This document shows, in pieces, positions 1-10,404 of a DNA stretch of 64,000 bases. This stretch comes from Neurospora tetraspora. Taxonomy: Eukaryota > Ascomycota > Sordariomycetes > Sordariales > Sordariaceae. The translations under genes and the position numbers were made by a program. The stretch lies in contig NW_026944383.1 of NCBI RefSeq assembly GCF_033439725.1, positions 7,874,001 through 7,938,000 of the forward strand, given 5' to 3'. The notes beneath the pieces were generated by a model. That model saw only the letters and a program-made list of their open reading frames with translations, did not search any database and was not told the origin of the DNA. Position 1 is the first letter of the stretch. Each line of letters starts with the position of its first letter.

Positions 1-61
1 CACATCCAAGCAATTCCACAAGCTAACACACGACATCTCAGAACTTCACAACACCGCCAAA

Positions 62-1016
62 ATGGGTCACGAGGATGCTGTCTACCTTGCCAAGCTCGCC
101 GAGCAGGCTGAGCGCTACGAGGGTACGTTAAATCAATCAATGCCCGATGCCGACCGACCGAGACTGATGGGTTTCGCTGTACAGAGATGGTCGAGAACAT
201 GAAGATCGTCGCCTCCGAGGACCGTGATCTCACCGTTGAGGAGCGCAACCTCCTTTCCGTCGCCTACAAGAACGTCATCGGTGCCCGCCGTGCCTCGTGG
301 AGAATCGTCACCTCCATCGAGCAGAAGGAGGAGTCCAAGGGCAACTCTACCCAGGTCAGCCTCATCAAGGAGTACCGCCAGAAGATTGAGAGCGAGCTTG
401 CCAAGATCTGCGAGGACATCCTCTCCGTTCTTGACCAGCACCTCATTCCTTCCGCCACCACTGGCGAGTCCAAGGTCTTCTACCACAAGATGTAAGCATA
501 TATGATTCGCTTAGCTTACCGCTCTCTAACCCCCGCAATAGGAAGGGTGACTACCACCGTTACCTTGCCGAGTTCGCCGTTGGCGACAAGCGCAAGGACT
601 CCGCCGACAAGTCGCTCGACGCCTACAAGAACGCTACCGACGTTGCCCAGACCGAGCTTCCTCCCACCCACCCCATCCGCCTCGGCCTTGCCCTCAACTT
701 CTCCGTCTTCTACTACGAGATTCTCAACGCTCCCGACCAGGCTTGCCACCTCGCTAAGCAGGCCTTCGATGATGCCATTGCTGAGCTCGACACATTGAGC
801 GAGGAGAGCTACAAGGACTCCACCCTCATCATGCAGCTCCTCCGTGACAACCTTGTGAGTACACCCGACGAGGTTGGATTCGGTTGAACGACGCTGACAG
901 TTTTACAGACTCTCTGGACCTCTTCCGAGGCCGAGGCGCCCGCCGCTCAGGGTGAGGCTGCCACCGAAGAGCCCAAGGCTGATGCCCCTGCGGCGGAGGA
1001 GCCCAAGGCCGAGTAA
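62..1016 (+). CDS. 14-3-3 protein
   Basis: Phosphoserine/threonine-binding adaptor acting as a dimer in cytosol and nucleus. Four exons by eye: 62-122, 185-491, 542-854 and 909-1016, giving 262 aa. The ATG at 62 starts [20 protein letters not shown]; the first intron splits a Glu codon, so the spliced protein reads RYEEMVENMK as in the family. Both family signatures are visible: [11 protein letters not shown] near residue 41 and the helix-9 block [18 protein letters not shown] near residue 215. The tail is acidic and Ala/Glu/Pro-rich, the usual variable end. Length matches fungal 14-3-3 proteins. Codons are strongly C-ending, which suggests high expression. It converges on the DPH4 gene. Confidence 0.96.
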
Positions 1017-1793
1017 AGAGGTAGCGGATACGTTTCCTTTTTAGTCTCATGATGTGATAATTCCCTGGCAGAAATCTTGGCAAGTCCACGGTGGAAATGG
1101 TGTCTTTGGAGTGTCGGAATGGAGATCCCCCAAGTACTTTTGCATGTTTTACGCAGATACACAACACAGCAATCCAAGAATAAGTGGACGATTCCCCCAA
1201 TATGAAAGAGGGCTAGAAGGTGGCAGAGCAGAGCACCTTGGAGGTTTTCCTTTTCGTCTCGGTATCGTCATGTCTTTTAGACTAGTACGCTGGGAAGTCG
1301 TGAACACATCACCAAACCAAAATCTACCCCCTTTTCTCGAGCAAGATCTCGAGCAGACACTTTTACACTCTCACGCTGGGCGTACCAGTCAAGAACCAGG
1401 CCGATGATCAATAGTCATAGGTAGGAATATCTTAACATTTACGGGAAAAAGTTTAGTTCAGGCATTCCATTGCCGACTCAAATCAACCCTTCTACACACT
1501 ACCATCTTTCAGATCAATTCAGACCAAATGTGTGATTTCCGTTCATGCTTCTACCTCCCTCTGAGCCGGTGGTGCTGCAAATCATGGTACATGGGGTATC
1601 TTTTTGAGTGAGCATATCAACATCAACGTTCCCTGTCAAACTTTAACTCATCGCTTATTACATATGTGATGCCGTATCCCTCAATACCACCACAGCCCCT
1701 CCTCTACTTCATTGATCCCTTCCAACCCCGCCCGCTCCCTCCTCGGCGTTCCCAATCAACCACCTTCTGAGTCCTCCTAGACATGCCACCCAA
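1017..1793. other. intergenic, convergent 3' ends
   Basis: This stretch lies between the stop codons of the 14-3-3 gene and the DPH4 gene and should hold both 3' untranslated regions. I see no coding sequence, RNA gene or repeat in it. Confidence 0.6.
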
Positions 1794-2429
1794 CTACCTC
1801 TTCCCCTCCTCGCCCTCCTGCTCATCCTCGACTTCATCCTCCCCCTCCTCATCCTCAGCAACAACATAACAAACCCGCAACCAAATCGTACAATCCGCGC
1901 ACTGAACCAACACCTCCCCCAAATCCGCATTCTCCTCCAGATCTTCCTCCGTCAAAGCGAAACCCCGCTCGTTGCCGCATCGGCAGGAGCGGTACCACGT
2001 GTCTTTCCCATTATTATCTGTCTCAACGAAAACCATATCGTCTAGGTCGATCGTGTCGATACCCGTTTGGAAATCTTGTTCCCTGGCATGGCTGCTGGCA
2101 TGGTGGGAGGAGGTAAAGGAAGAGCGGGAAGCAGTGCGAAGGGCGGCGTCGTATTGGGTCCGGAGGGAGGGAGAGGAGAGGGTGGTGTAGGCATGGGAGA
2201 TTTGGTCTATTGTGTAGAGGGGTTTTGAGTGTCCGTTGGAGTTGGAGTTGGAGCTGGGGTTGGGGTTGGCATTGGGGGTGGACTGCTGTTGCTTTTGGTG
2301 GGAGTGTTGAGTGGACTTGTCCGGGTGGTGGGTGAGGAGGGCGCGGCGGTAGGCTTGTTTGATTAAGGCGGGTGTGAGGTCGGAGGTGGGCGAGAGGGAG
2401 AGGATTTCGTAGAGGGTTGGTTGGGACAT
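1794..2429 (-). CDS. DPH4: DPH4-type J-domain protein (diphthamide biosynthesis)
   Basis: Single exon, 211 aa. The J domain fills roughly residues 5-110 and carries the HPD tripeptide (THHPDKS). It is interrupted by a low-complexity Asn/Ser/Gln insert near residues 38-70. The second half is a CSL-type zinc finger (residues about 125-188): [10 protein letters not shown], then CRC and CADC cysteine pairs. J domain plus CSL finger is the DPH4/DNAJC24 arrangement, whose members act with Dph1-3 in the first step of diphthamide synthesis on elongation factor 2 and carry electrons and metal. The carboxyl end is very acidic. The ATG at 2429 directly precedes the J domain, so the start is secure. Confidence 0.9.
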   Translation of the reverse strand: MSQPTLYEILSLSPTSDLTPALIKQAYRRALLTHHPDKSTQHSHQKQQQSTPNANPNPSSNSNSNGHSKPLYTIDQISHAYTTLSSPSLRTQYDAALRTASRSSFTSSHHASSHAREQDFQTGIDTIDLDDMVFVETDNNGKDTWYRSCRCGNERGFALTEEDLEENADLGEVLVQCADCTIWLRVCYVVAEDEEGEDEVEDEQEGEEGKR

Positions 2430-3023
2430 TTTGGCCGTTTCAGGTTGTTATGTGAGGTTGGCTGAGTTGATTTAGTGATTTGGTGTATGAGGCCAGGAGG
2501 TGAGTGGTGGTGGTGGTGGTGGTGGACCGGTTCCGGCTGAGATGTTGAGAGTTGTGTGTGTAAGTGGTGAAAGATTGGTATGAGTCCCCTCGAGTCCCAG
2601 GAGAAAACTTTGTATCCCGCAATCACGTGTCTCTTTGCGCTGCCTTAATTGATACTGCTCGTCCTCCAGCAGAAAAGTTGACTTGACAGTAGAGAGGCAG
2701 CGAGGCGTGATGTGTTGGTTTACTGGCGTGGTGGTTGATTCTATGTGTGTGCCTGATATCGTGAAGTGAGTTGTTCAGAGAAACAAATTCTGGGGAAATT
2801 TTACTGCACCGTTAAAACACATTACCTCGCCCTCCAACCACAGTGGGGAACTCCTCCATCTTATAAGACGCCAAAAGACGTTTGGTCAACAACGGGAAAA
2901 CGAAACCACATGGCATCCCCTTCCAATGGCTTGAAATTTGTTGTACATTGTTGGTGATGATACAGTCTATGGACATGGCAGTGACTCTCGTAATCTTCCC
3001 GACAAGCGACAACGACCGATCGC
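2430..3023. other. intergenic, upstream of DPH4
   Basis: Promoter and leader of the DPH4 gene and 3' flank of the mL59 gene. A short TGG microsatellite of about eight copies lies near 2502-2526. I see nothing else. Confidence 0.5.
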
Positions 3024-3634
3024 TTATTTGGGGAACTTGGTCCAGTTCCTCTTGCCAACCTGTAGTAAACCCCAATGTCAGATAAAGTCCAAGCCGCAAG
3101 AGTTCTGGTGCAATTACCTTCTTCCATTCCCGGATAAGGTCGGGCATAGCCAACATGGCCTCTCTCCTCTTCTCCATCCTGTATGCGAAGTCCCCAGTCA
3201 GTGAACCACTTTCTCCCAAGCAGAGGTTCGACAACGTACTTGGCAACCAGTGTCCTTTCGTGCTTGTGACCCTTGACCTTCTCTCCAACACCGGTACCCT
3301 TGACACGGAGACCGAGCTCGACTCTCTTCCGTAGCTTCTCCTCGTTGAGCTTGCGGGTGAAGGGCAGCAGCTCCTCGACGCCGTGTTCCTGGGCCAGCTT
3401 GACGAGCTCGGCCTGTCGCCTGAGCGAGTACTTGGGGTTGTGCCACTTTCCGGTGATTGGGTGCTTGGTGGGCATGAACGGGTTCGGGCTCTCCTCCTGG
3501 TAGGGCGTCTTGTGCGTCTCGGGGTCGGCGCCGGCGGGCAGGATCGAGGCCGGGGGGTACCGGGCCAAGAAGGTGCGCAACCGCGGTGGGAGCGAAAGCG
3601 CCAGCTGGACGTGCTGCTTCACCGTGGCCGCCAT
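3024..3634 (-). CDS. MRPL25: mitochondrial large-subunit ribosomal protein mL59 (Mrpl25)
   Basis: Three exons by eye: 3634-3240, 3178-3118 and 3059-3024, giving 163 aa. The start MAATVKQHVQLALSLPPRL is followed by FLARYPP and NPFMPTKHPITGKWHNPKYS, which match the family pattern seen in yeast YmL25 (RYPPS, NPFLPNKHPVT, DPKYSLRR). GHKHER near residue 120 is also conserved. Exon 2 supplies the basic stretch MEKRREAMLAMPDLIREWKK and exon 3 ends in VGKRNWTKFPK. Both introns have GT-AG ends and restore frame. Unspliced translation runs into unrelated sequence, so splicing is required. The gene is divergent from prp28, with a telobox-like element between them. Confidence 0.88.
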
Positions 3635-4129
3635 GGTGAAGATGTGTGAAAGTCGATCGACCGGCCTGCTGGCGGTGGTATGTCGGTCGAGGAGGTGGGT
3701 TTGTCGTAGGTGACAGGGTCCGGATTGCTCGAACCGGAACGGGAACTTTGCGATCAATCAATCGGCCGACCCCAACTGCGAAAAAGTTCCAGGGCGCGAA
3801 ACCGTAACGACCGACGGCCGGAAATTGCACGTTAAACCCTAACCCGATTCTTGAACCCCCGCGTTAAGGCGCGGCATGTGGAGACCCTTTAACAGGCACG
3901 ACAGGGATCACCGACGGCGTGGCGCTACCAACCGTGACTTAACAACTTTTGGGCGGGTCGAGAACTGCTGCACCGCTGCACCCCAGAAGTTCGCCATAGC
4001 AACCAAATTCCCAAACCCAGAACTGCTTGGAAATCAACAGTAACTGAACAAGTTTATATCACATTTTATTCTCGCAAGTCCTTTCACGACCCGATCCTCA
4101 TCCCATCAACAACCCTAGACGTTACCACG
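3635..4129. promoter_or_regulatory. divergent promoter region mL59 / prp28
   Basis: About 495 bp between two divergent starts. It contains AAACCCTAACCC at 3834-3845, a telobox-like motif about 200 bp upstream of the mL59 start. Teloboxes are a known element of ribosomal-protein and ribosome-biogenesis promoters in many fungi and plants. Use here is inferred. Confidence 0.4.
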
Positions 4130-6313
4130 ATGAGCACGACATCAAGACGGGAACCCCCAGACCTGGCAGCATTGCTGCGCAAGAAGAAGGAGGAGGAAGC
4201 TGCCGCTGCGAAACCCAGATTCATCCCCAAAAAGGAACGAGAGAGGCTGGAGGCTGAGAAGAAGGCAAAGGAGGAAGAGGAACGTAAACGCAAGGAAGAA
4301 TCTAAGTCTCAACCAAATGGCATTTCCAACGGCAACCGCATGGACGGCATCCAGAGCCATCACCACCACAACCCCCAACGAAACATCCCAACGGGTCCCA
4401 AGGCGATGCGGTACGACGATGACCGGGGACTTAACGGCATGAGCAATGGCCGAGATTACAGAGACAATCGCGACAGCAGAGACAACCGAGACAGGAACCA
4501 ACGCGGCGCAAAACGCGGTGCACCCAACGATGACGAAGAGAAGCGAGTTAAGATGGAGAAGAACGACGAGGCAGAGCTGCGCGCCCGCTACATGGGACCA
4601 GTAGTCAACCAATCCACATTCTCAGCCAAGAAGAAGAGGAGGAGGACGGCAGCGAACAAGTTTAACTTTGACTGGGATGCCGATGACGACACCAGCCGAC
4701 CATTCGACCCCATTTACGCAGAGCGTCAAGAGCCTCTGGTCCGACTTGGTGGCTACGAGATGACGGAAGACATGGTGATGCGAAAGGCAGAAGCCATCCG
4801 TCGTGGCGATCCCGAGACGGGTGAGGAGCGCGCCAGGCAATATCTCGAACAACACAGACGGATCAAGGAGATGGAACAGCGCAAGAACCTGGGCAAGCAC
4901 TGGTCCGAGAAGAGGCTGGAAGATATGAAGGAGCGCGATTGGCGTATCTTCAAGGAGAACTTTGGCATTGCTACCAAGGGTGGTGCCATTCCCAACCCCA
5001 TGCGCAGTTGGGAAGAGTCCACGCTGCCTAGGCGTCTACTCGACATTGTCAAGAACGTGGGTTACGACGAGCCGACGCCTATTCAGAGAGCTGCCATTCC
5101 CATCGCCCTTCAAGCACGCGACTTGATCGGTGTGGCCGTGACGGGTTCCGGTAAAACTGCAGCTTTCTTGCTGCCTCTACTGGTTTACATCTCCGAACTA
5201 CCACCTCTTACCGAGTACAACAAGAACGACGGTCCATATGCCCTTATTCTGGCGCCGACAAGAGAACTGGTACAACAGATTGAAAGTGAAGCCAAGAAAT
5301 TTGCTACACCTCTCGGGTTTACGGTCGTCAGTATTGTCGGTGGTCATTCGCTTGAAGAACAAGCGTTTGCTCTACGAAACGGCGCCGAAATCATTGTCGC
5401 CACACCTGGTCGTCTAGTGGACTGTCTGGAGAGACGTCTGCTCGTTTTCTCTCAGTGTTGCTACACCATCATGGATGAAGCCGATCGCATGATCGACCAG
5501 GGTTTCGAAGAGCCCCTTACGAAGATCTTGGATGCCATGCCGGTAACCAACGAAAAGCCAGATACCGACGATGCGGAGAACCCGCAACTGATGAGCCGTT
5601 ATGTGGACGGCAAAGATCGCTACAGACAGACCATGATGTACACGGCTACCATGCCTCCAATCGTGGAGAGGATTGCCAAGAAATACCTACGTCGTCCGGC
5701 CATCGTCACCATCGGTAACGCTGGCGAGGCCGTTGACACGGTCGAGCAGCGCGTTGAGTTCGTGGCCGGCGAAGACAAGCGCAAGAAGCGTCTGCAAGAG
5801 ATCCTCAACTCCGGGCAGTTCAAGCCGCCCATCATTGTCTTTGTCAACATCAAGCGCAACTGCGACATGGTGGCGCGCGACATCAAGGGTATGGGTTACT
5901 CGGCGGTTACTTTGCACGGTTCTAAGACGCAAGAGCAGCGCGAGGCAGCGCTGGCGTCGCTGCGTAACGGGCAGACGGACATCCTAGTGGCCACCGACTT
6001 GGCGGGTCGTGGTATCGATGTCCCCGACGTCTCGCTGGTTGTCAACTTCAACATGGCTACCAACATCGAGTCCTACACGCATCGTATCGGTCGTACGGGT
6101 CGTGCGGGCAAGAGTGGTGTGGCTATTACCTTTTTGGGTCCGGAGGATAATGATGTGTTGTATGACTTGAGGCAGATCATCTCCAAGTCTTCCATCTCCA
6201 AGGTGCCGGATGAGCTCAGGAGGCATGAGGCCGCTCAGAACAAGCCGCAGAAGGGACAGAAGAAGTTGGAGGAGAGCAATGGGTATAGTGGAAAGGGCGG
6301 GTCATGGAATTAG
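4130..6313 (+). CDS. prp28: pre-mRNA-splicing DEAD-box helicase Prp28
   Basis: Single exon, 727 aa. ATP-dependent RNA helicase that exchanges U1 for U6 at the 5' splice site during spliceosome activation. The first 220 residues are charged and low-complexity (Lys/Glu/Arg, then Asn/Arg/Asp), as in fungal Prp28. The core carries the DEAD-box motifs in order: Q-motif region YDEPTPIQ, motif I TGSGKT, Ia PTREL, Ib TPGRL, II DEAD, III TAT (SAT in many relatives), V DLAGRGIDV and VI HRIGRTGRAG. The amino-terminal flank WRIFKENFGIATKGG followed by IPNPMRSWEES is characteristic of the Prp28 subfamily. The ATG at 4130 is the first in frame. Confidence 0.96.
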   Translation: MSTTSRREPPDLAALLRKKKEEEAAAAKPRFIPKKERERLEAEKKAKEEEERKRKEESKSQPNGISNGNRMDGIQSHHHHNPQRNIPTGPKAMRYDDDRGLNGMSNGRDYRDNRDSRDNRDRNQRGAKRGAPNDDEEKRVKMEKNDEAELRARYMGPVVNQSTFSAKKKRRRTAANKFNFDWDADDDTSRPFDPIYAERQEPLVRLGGYEMTEDMVMRKAEAIRRGDPETGEERARQYLEQHRRIKEMEQRKNLGKHWSEKRLEDMKERDWRIFKENFGIATKGGAIPNPMRSWEESTLPRRLLDIVKNVGYDEPTPIQRAAIPIALQARDLIGVAVTGSGKTAAFLLPLLVYISELPPLTEYNKNDGPYALILAPTRELVQQIESEAKKFATPLGFTVVSIVGGHSLEEQAFALRNGAEIIVATPGRLVDCLERRLLVFSQCCYTIMDEADRMIDQGFEEPLTKILDAMPVTNEKPDTDDAENPQLMSRYVDGKDRYRQTMMYTATMPPIVERIAKKYLRRPAIVTIGNAGEAVDTVEQRVEFVAGEDKRKKRLQEILNSGQFKPPIIVFVNIKRNCDMVARDIKGMGYSAVTLHGSKTQEQREAALASLRNGQTDILVATDLAGRGIDVPDVSLVVNFNMATNIESYTHRIGRTGRAGKSGVAITFLGPEDNDVLYDLRQIISKSSISKVPDELRRHEAAQNKPQKGQKKLEESNGYSGKGGSWN

Positions 6314-7940
6314 TACATTATCAAGTGGATGTTGTTGTAATGTTGTATGCATATCATTATCTTGTTGAGAAGATGTCAAGTTAACAGCATGGGATGGGTA
6401 AGATGCATAGGAGTACCGGAGATGGTTTGAGGGATTTAATCATATATCCATCTTTTCCATAGCGATTCCGGGCCCGGCCGCGTACGTACAGTATATGATA
6501 TGCAAGTGAAGAAACGGTGAGGGGCCAAGGGAGAGCCCCGGAGAGGAGTGGTTGAGGTTGCAGTGGAGATGTTAACCCAACGTTTCCGAGGTTATCAGAT
6601 CATCAGATAATCTCGCCAAGCATCGGCCATGCCAGGGCACCCAAGATTCAGCGGCATCTGTTCGCCCTGTTCGCCCCGCCAGCGCCCCCCTCCAGCAGGC
6701 CCGTTCTGGCGCTGAATCCGCTGAAGTTGGCGAAACTGGCAAAGACTGGGTGCTAGGCGGGTCTTGGCCCTGCAACGCGACTGCTCCTGGACTCGAAACC
6801 GCGCCAGTTTCTCAGATTTCTTTGACCAAAATTTTGCAGAACGAAAATCCACAAAATCCACTCCTTCTCGACGTTCGTCTCCTGCCGTCTCCGGTCACTG
6901 TGGGACGGGGTCCTGTCCTGTCGTTCGCTGCGTGCTGCGGGCTGCCTGCTGTTGTTAACGGTGACACACGCGCCGGTTCCCGATGATCGATTGTATCGAT
7001 CCCGTCACCTTTGCAGACAGAAGGTTTGTGATGACTTCTCTCGCTCTGTCTCTCCATCGAGTTGAACCCCGGACAATATTTCCTTCTTTTTCAGATACGG
7101 TTACAAGGGCATTGTGGGTAATACACTATTAGAACTGACTGCCGGTCTAGTATAAGTGAGGGTTTTTGTACCCTTGATACTTTTTTTGTGCTGTTGATGG
7201 TGGGAAATTTTGTCAACCACAAGGCGCATACTCCAAAAAAACAATGGATGAACCATGATCTCCATCTTCCGTCTCTCTTCAGGACTTCACCACATGTCAA
7301 TCGACTCAAATCTTTACCATTCACTTGAAACACTTTGCTCAACAGGCTCCGCTCTTGGTCTTCCGTTCTTCGGACTCTTTACCCGTGGACCCAAATAAGG
7401 TTTCCTTATCATCGGTGGTGATCCCTGAAATAGTCCCAAGTCGAGAACGGTGACCCCGAGGATTCACAGAAACGGACCCTCGTCCTACACCCGGACACCA
7501 TCTTCCCCTTCACTTCCACTTTTTGTTCCATAAACCTTTGCCCGCAACCTTTTTTCCCCCTTGCTTCATCTTGAGCAAACATAGACTTTGACCGTTTCTT
7601 CTTTTCCTCTTCCCTGAATCAACCACGACTTCAAGCCATATTCTTACCCCTCATATAGACCACGAGTCAAGAAGAAGTGAAGGCATCTCGGCATCCCTGA
7701 TCACAGCCAACAAAGTCACACAGGCGCATCGCGCATCACCCACCGTCAACGACCTCCGTGCCATCTCACGAGAGTCGACAGATCGCAGAATCGCAAAACG
7801 CCTCCTTGGGCGCAAACTGCATAACATCTTAATTACCGGCTAGCTTCTCACGTCGTTTGCGACGGGGGATTGGTCAGGTCTCATCACCCACTCTTCAACC
7901 TCAACTTTTGTTCTCCCTAACCACAGCCCTCATCATCATA
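6314..7940. promoter_or_regulatory. intergenic, long upstream region and leader of arg-13
   Basis: About 1.6 kb between prp28 and the carrier gene. The last 500 bp are C/T-rich like a Neurospora leader. A TGACTC core (minus strand, 7664-7669) could bind a CPC-1/Gcn4-type activator, which controls amino-acid biosynthesis genes. The short reading frames here look random and I see no gene. Confidence 0.4.
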
Positions 7941-9077
7941 ATGGACTCCGTACCAGCTCAAGCCCACCAGGGCTTGAAGGAAGCGGGTGCTGCTTCTGCT
8001 TCTCACCTCACATCTACCACATCTCTACCGACCAAGGTTGAGTCACGAACAGCAGTGATGGAGGCTCTCGAGGATATCGTCTATGGTTCAGTACGTTCAC
8101 TCACCTACGTCTACAAACTCTTGGCCACTTACTAACACGGACTGTAGGCCGCCGGCATCGTAGGCAAATACATCGAATACCCCTTCGACACCGTCAAAGT
8201 CCGTCTGCAATCCCAGCCCGACCACCTCCCACTCCGGTACACCGGTCCCCTCGATTGCTTCCGCCAATCCATCCGCGCCGACGGTTTCCTCGGTCTCTAC
8301 CGGGGCATCACTGCGCCCCTTGTCGGCGCCGCCCTCGAGAATTCCTCCCTCTTCTTCTTCGAGCGCATCGGCCGCGGCCTCATCTACTCTTCGGGCTTTG
8401 CGCCTCGCGACTCCGAACTTTCTTTGTCCGCCCTCTGGTTCACCGGCGGTTTTGCCGGCGCCTTCACCAGCTTGATCCTGACGCCCGTCGAGCTAGTAAA
8501 GTGCAAGATCCAGGTCCCCGACGAACCCGGCGGAGCAGGAGGGGCGCAGCGGCGTGCCCCGTTGAAGCCGATCCCCGTGATCAAGGAGATCTTCCGGCAC
8601 GAAGGACTGCGCGGGTTCTGGCATGGCCAGCTCGGCACGCTGATCCGCGAAGCAGGCGGTTGCGCGGCTTGGTTCGGCTCCAAGGAGACCACGTCCAAGT
8701 GGTTCCGGGAGCGGAACGAGCGCGCCCTGGTCAAGCGCGGCGGTAGCCAGGATGACGTGCTGGCGAGCAGGGAGAGGGCGCTGCCGCTTTGGCAGCAGGC
8801 GATCGCGGGCGCGTCGGCGGGTATGAGCTATAATTTCCTGTTTTTCCCGGCCGATACGGTCAAGAGCAGGATGCAGACGAGCCCGATTGGGGATAATGGA
8901 GGGGTGGGCGCGGTGCCCAAGAAGAGTTTTGGCGAGGAGGCGAGGGCGCTGTGGAAGCAGGCGGGCGTCAAGGGGTTCTATAGGGGGTGCGGGATCACGG
9001 TGTTGAGGAGCGCGCCGAGCTCGGCGTTTATCTTTATGGTGTATGATGGGTTGAAGAAGTATTTTCCTATGGCTTGA
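7941..9077 (+). CDS. arg-13: mitochondrial carrier, ornithine/basic amino-acid type (ARG-13)
   Basis: Two exons, 7941-8090 and 8148-9077, giving 359 aa. The intron has a GTACGT donor, an ACTAAC branch point and a TGTAG acceptor. Three carrier repeats are present, each with the Px[DE]xx[KR] signature: YPFDTVKVR in repeat 1, TPVELVKCK in repeat 2 and FPADTVKSR in repeat 3. Overall sequence and length fit the Neurospora arg-13 product, which moves ornithine across the mitochondrial inner membrane and links matrix ornithine synthesis to cytosolic arginine synthesis. The start follows a long leader; the frame stays open upstream without an ATG. A TGAGTCA sequence lies inside exon 1. Confidence 0.92.
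8039..8045. promoter_or_regulatory. TGAGTCA, possible CPC-1/Gcn4 site in arg-13 exon 1
   Basis: A perfect TGAGTCA (reverse complement TGACTCA), the consensus of Gcn4/CPC-1 bZIP factors, lies about 100 bp into the coding sequence. A 7-mer can occur by chance. The only support is that arg-13 is expected to be under cross-pathway control. Confidence 0.2.
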
Positions 9078-9656
9078 GTGGGGGTTGGTTGGGTCTTGAC
9101 GAGGGTCAGACCGACTCCTGGAGGGAAAGGGAAAGATAAAACAAGAGAAGATGAGGGCCGTCAATGTTTGCTTGGGGGATCTAGAGCATAAGAAAGAAGG
9201 CGCAAGGGCCGGGAGAGAGAGAAGAAGAGGGAAAAACGGTCGGCGCAAAGTTATAGATGGGGTTGGTTGGTTGGAACTGGAGCGTTTGCATCTGTTTTAC
9301 ATCATTTCATTTCATGGAGGATTGATACCAAGATAGAAAAGAAGGAAAAACGGATTGTGGCTAAAGAGAGATAGATACCCAGGTATCTCAAAACGTTCAG
9401 TTACATAGAACGAGGGTTTTGGTAGACTAGTTTGCTTGCACATACAACAAAACTGGTTTAGAGCAACTTTGACAGCAGTGGTTTTCTCGTGCAAATATTT
9501 TGCAATTGGTATCACATCTCTCAAGTTCAACAACAGCGAGATGTGTGTTTCCCGTTTCACACAGGAGGGAAAGTCAAACCAACAACAACTTCCCGTCTCA
9601 TTCAAACTAACACCAACCAAGCTAACTCGCTTGCTCTCCCATCACCCAACCCCCCT
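9078..9656. other. intergenic, convergent 3' ends
   Basis: This lies between the stops of the carrier gene and the TspO gene. It is A-rich near 9120-9250 and then AT-richer. No gene, RNA or repeat is recognised. Confidence 0.5.
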
Positions 9657-10404
9657 TTACAAATCCTTCCCCTGAGCCTTCTTCTTCCTCCTCTCCTCCT
9701 CACCCTTCCTAATCCTCTCCTCGCTAAAATCCCAATCATTCAAATACCCACTTCCCGCACTGAGGTACGTAGCAAAGCCCAACCAGCACACATACGGCAC
9801 CATCAACCACCCCGCCAGCCGATCAATCTTTGTCCCCCATGTATACGCCAAGTAGGCATTAATCCCCACCAGCGCCGCGCAGTCCAATGTAGCCAGGATG
9901 GGACGACGAAGACCAAAAAACAGAGGCATCCAGATCAAGTTCAGACCGAGTTGGATGGTATAGAGTGTAGAGGTGTGGTAAGTTGTTGGAACTACGGATG
10001 GGTTATTGAGGAGAAGGGAAGGGGAGGAGGTGCCGATTTGGTAGGCCCGGTAGGAGGCGTAGCCCATCATGCCGTAGAGGAGGGTCCAGACGGGACCGAA
10101 GACGGAGGAGGGCGGGCGGAGGGGGGGTTGGGCGAGGGAGTGGTATGAACGTTTTGTGTCGGAGGCTGTTTTGAGGGGAAGAAGAAAGTGTTAAGGTAGT
10201 TTTTATATATATTTTTTTTAGAGAGAGAGAGAGAGCAAAAGGAGGAAAAGGAGGAAGGGGAGGGGGAAGAAGAGGACGGATGGACGGACCATGATTTGTG
10301 CCGAAGCCTACGGCTGTTCCCAAAGCTATGGGCAGAAGGATGGAGGCTGGTGCCGAGTTGAAGATGGAGGAGGGGAGGGTGAGCTGGGGGATGTAGCTCG
10401 TCAT
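9657..10404 (-). CDS. TspO/MBR (translocator protein) family membrane protein
   Basis: Two exons, 10404-10290 and 10165-9657, giving 207 aa. The intron is restored from ATG|GTCCGT to AACAG|CC, and the spliced protein passes smoothly from LGTAVGFGTNHA to SDTKRSYHSLAQPPLRPPS. The family core follows: VFGPVWTLLYGMMGYASYRAY, LNLIWMPLFF and a carboxyl helix ending near LSAGSGYLNDWDF. Five hydrophobic segments fit the five-helix TspO fold. TspO proteins bind porphyrins and sterols and sit in outer mitochondrial or other membranes; the fungal role is not settled. The tail is basic (EERIRKGEEERRKKK). It is divergent from the ARS2 gene. Confidence 0.88.
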
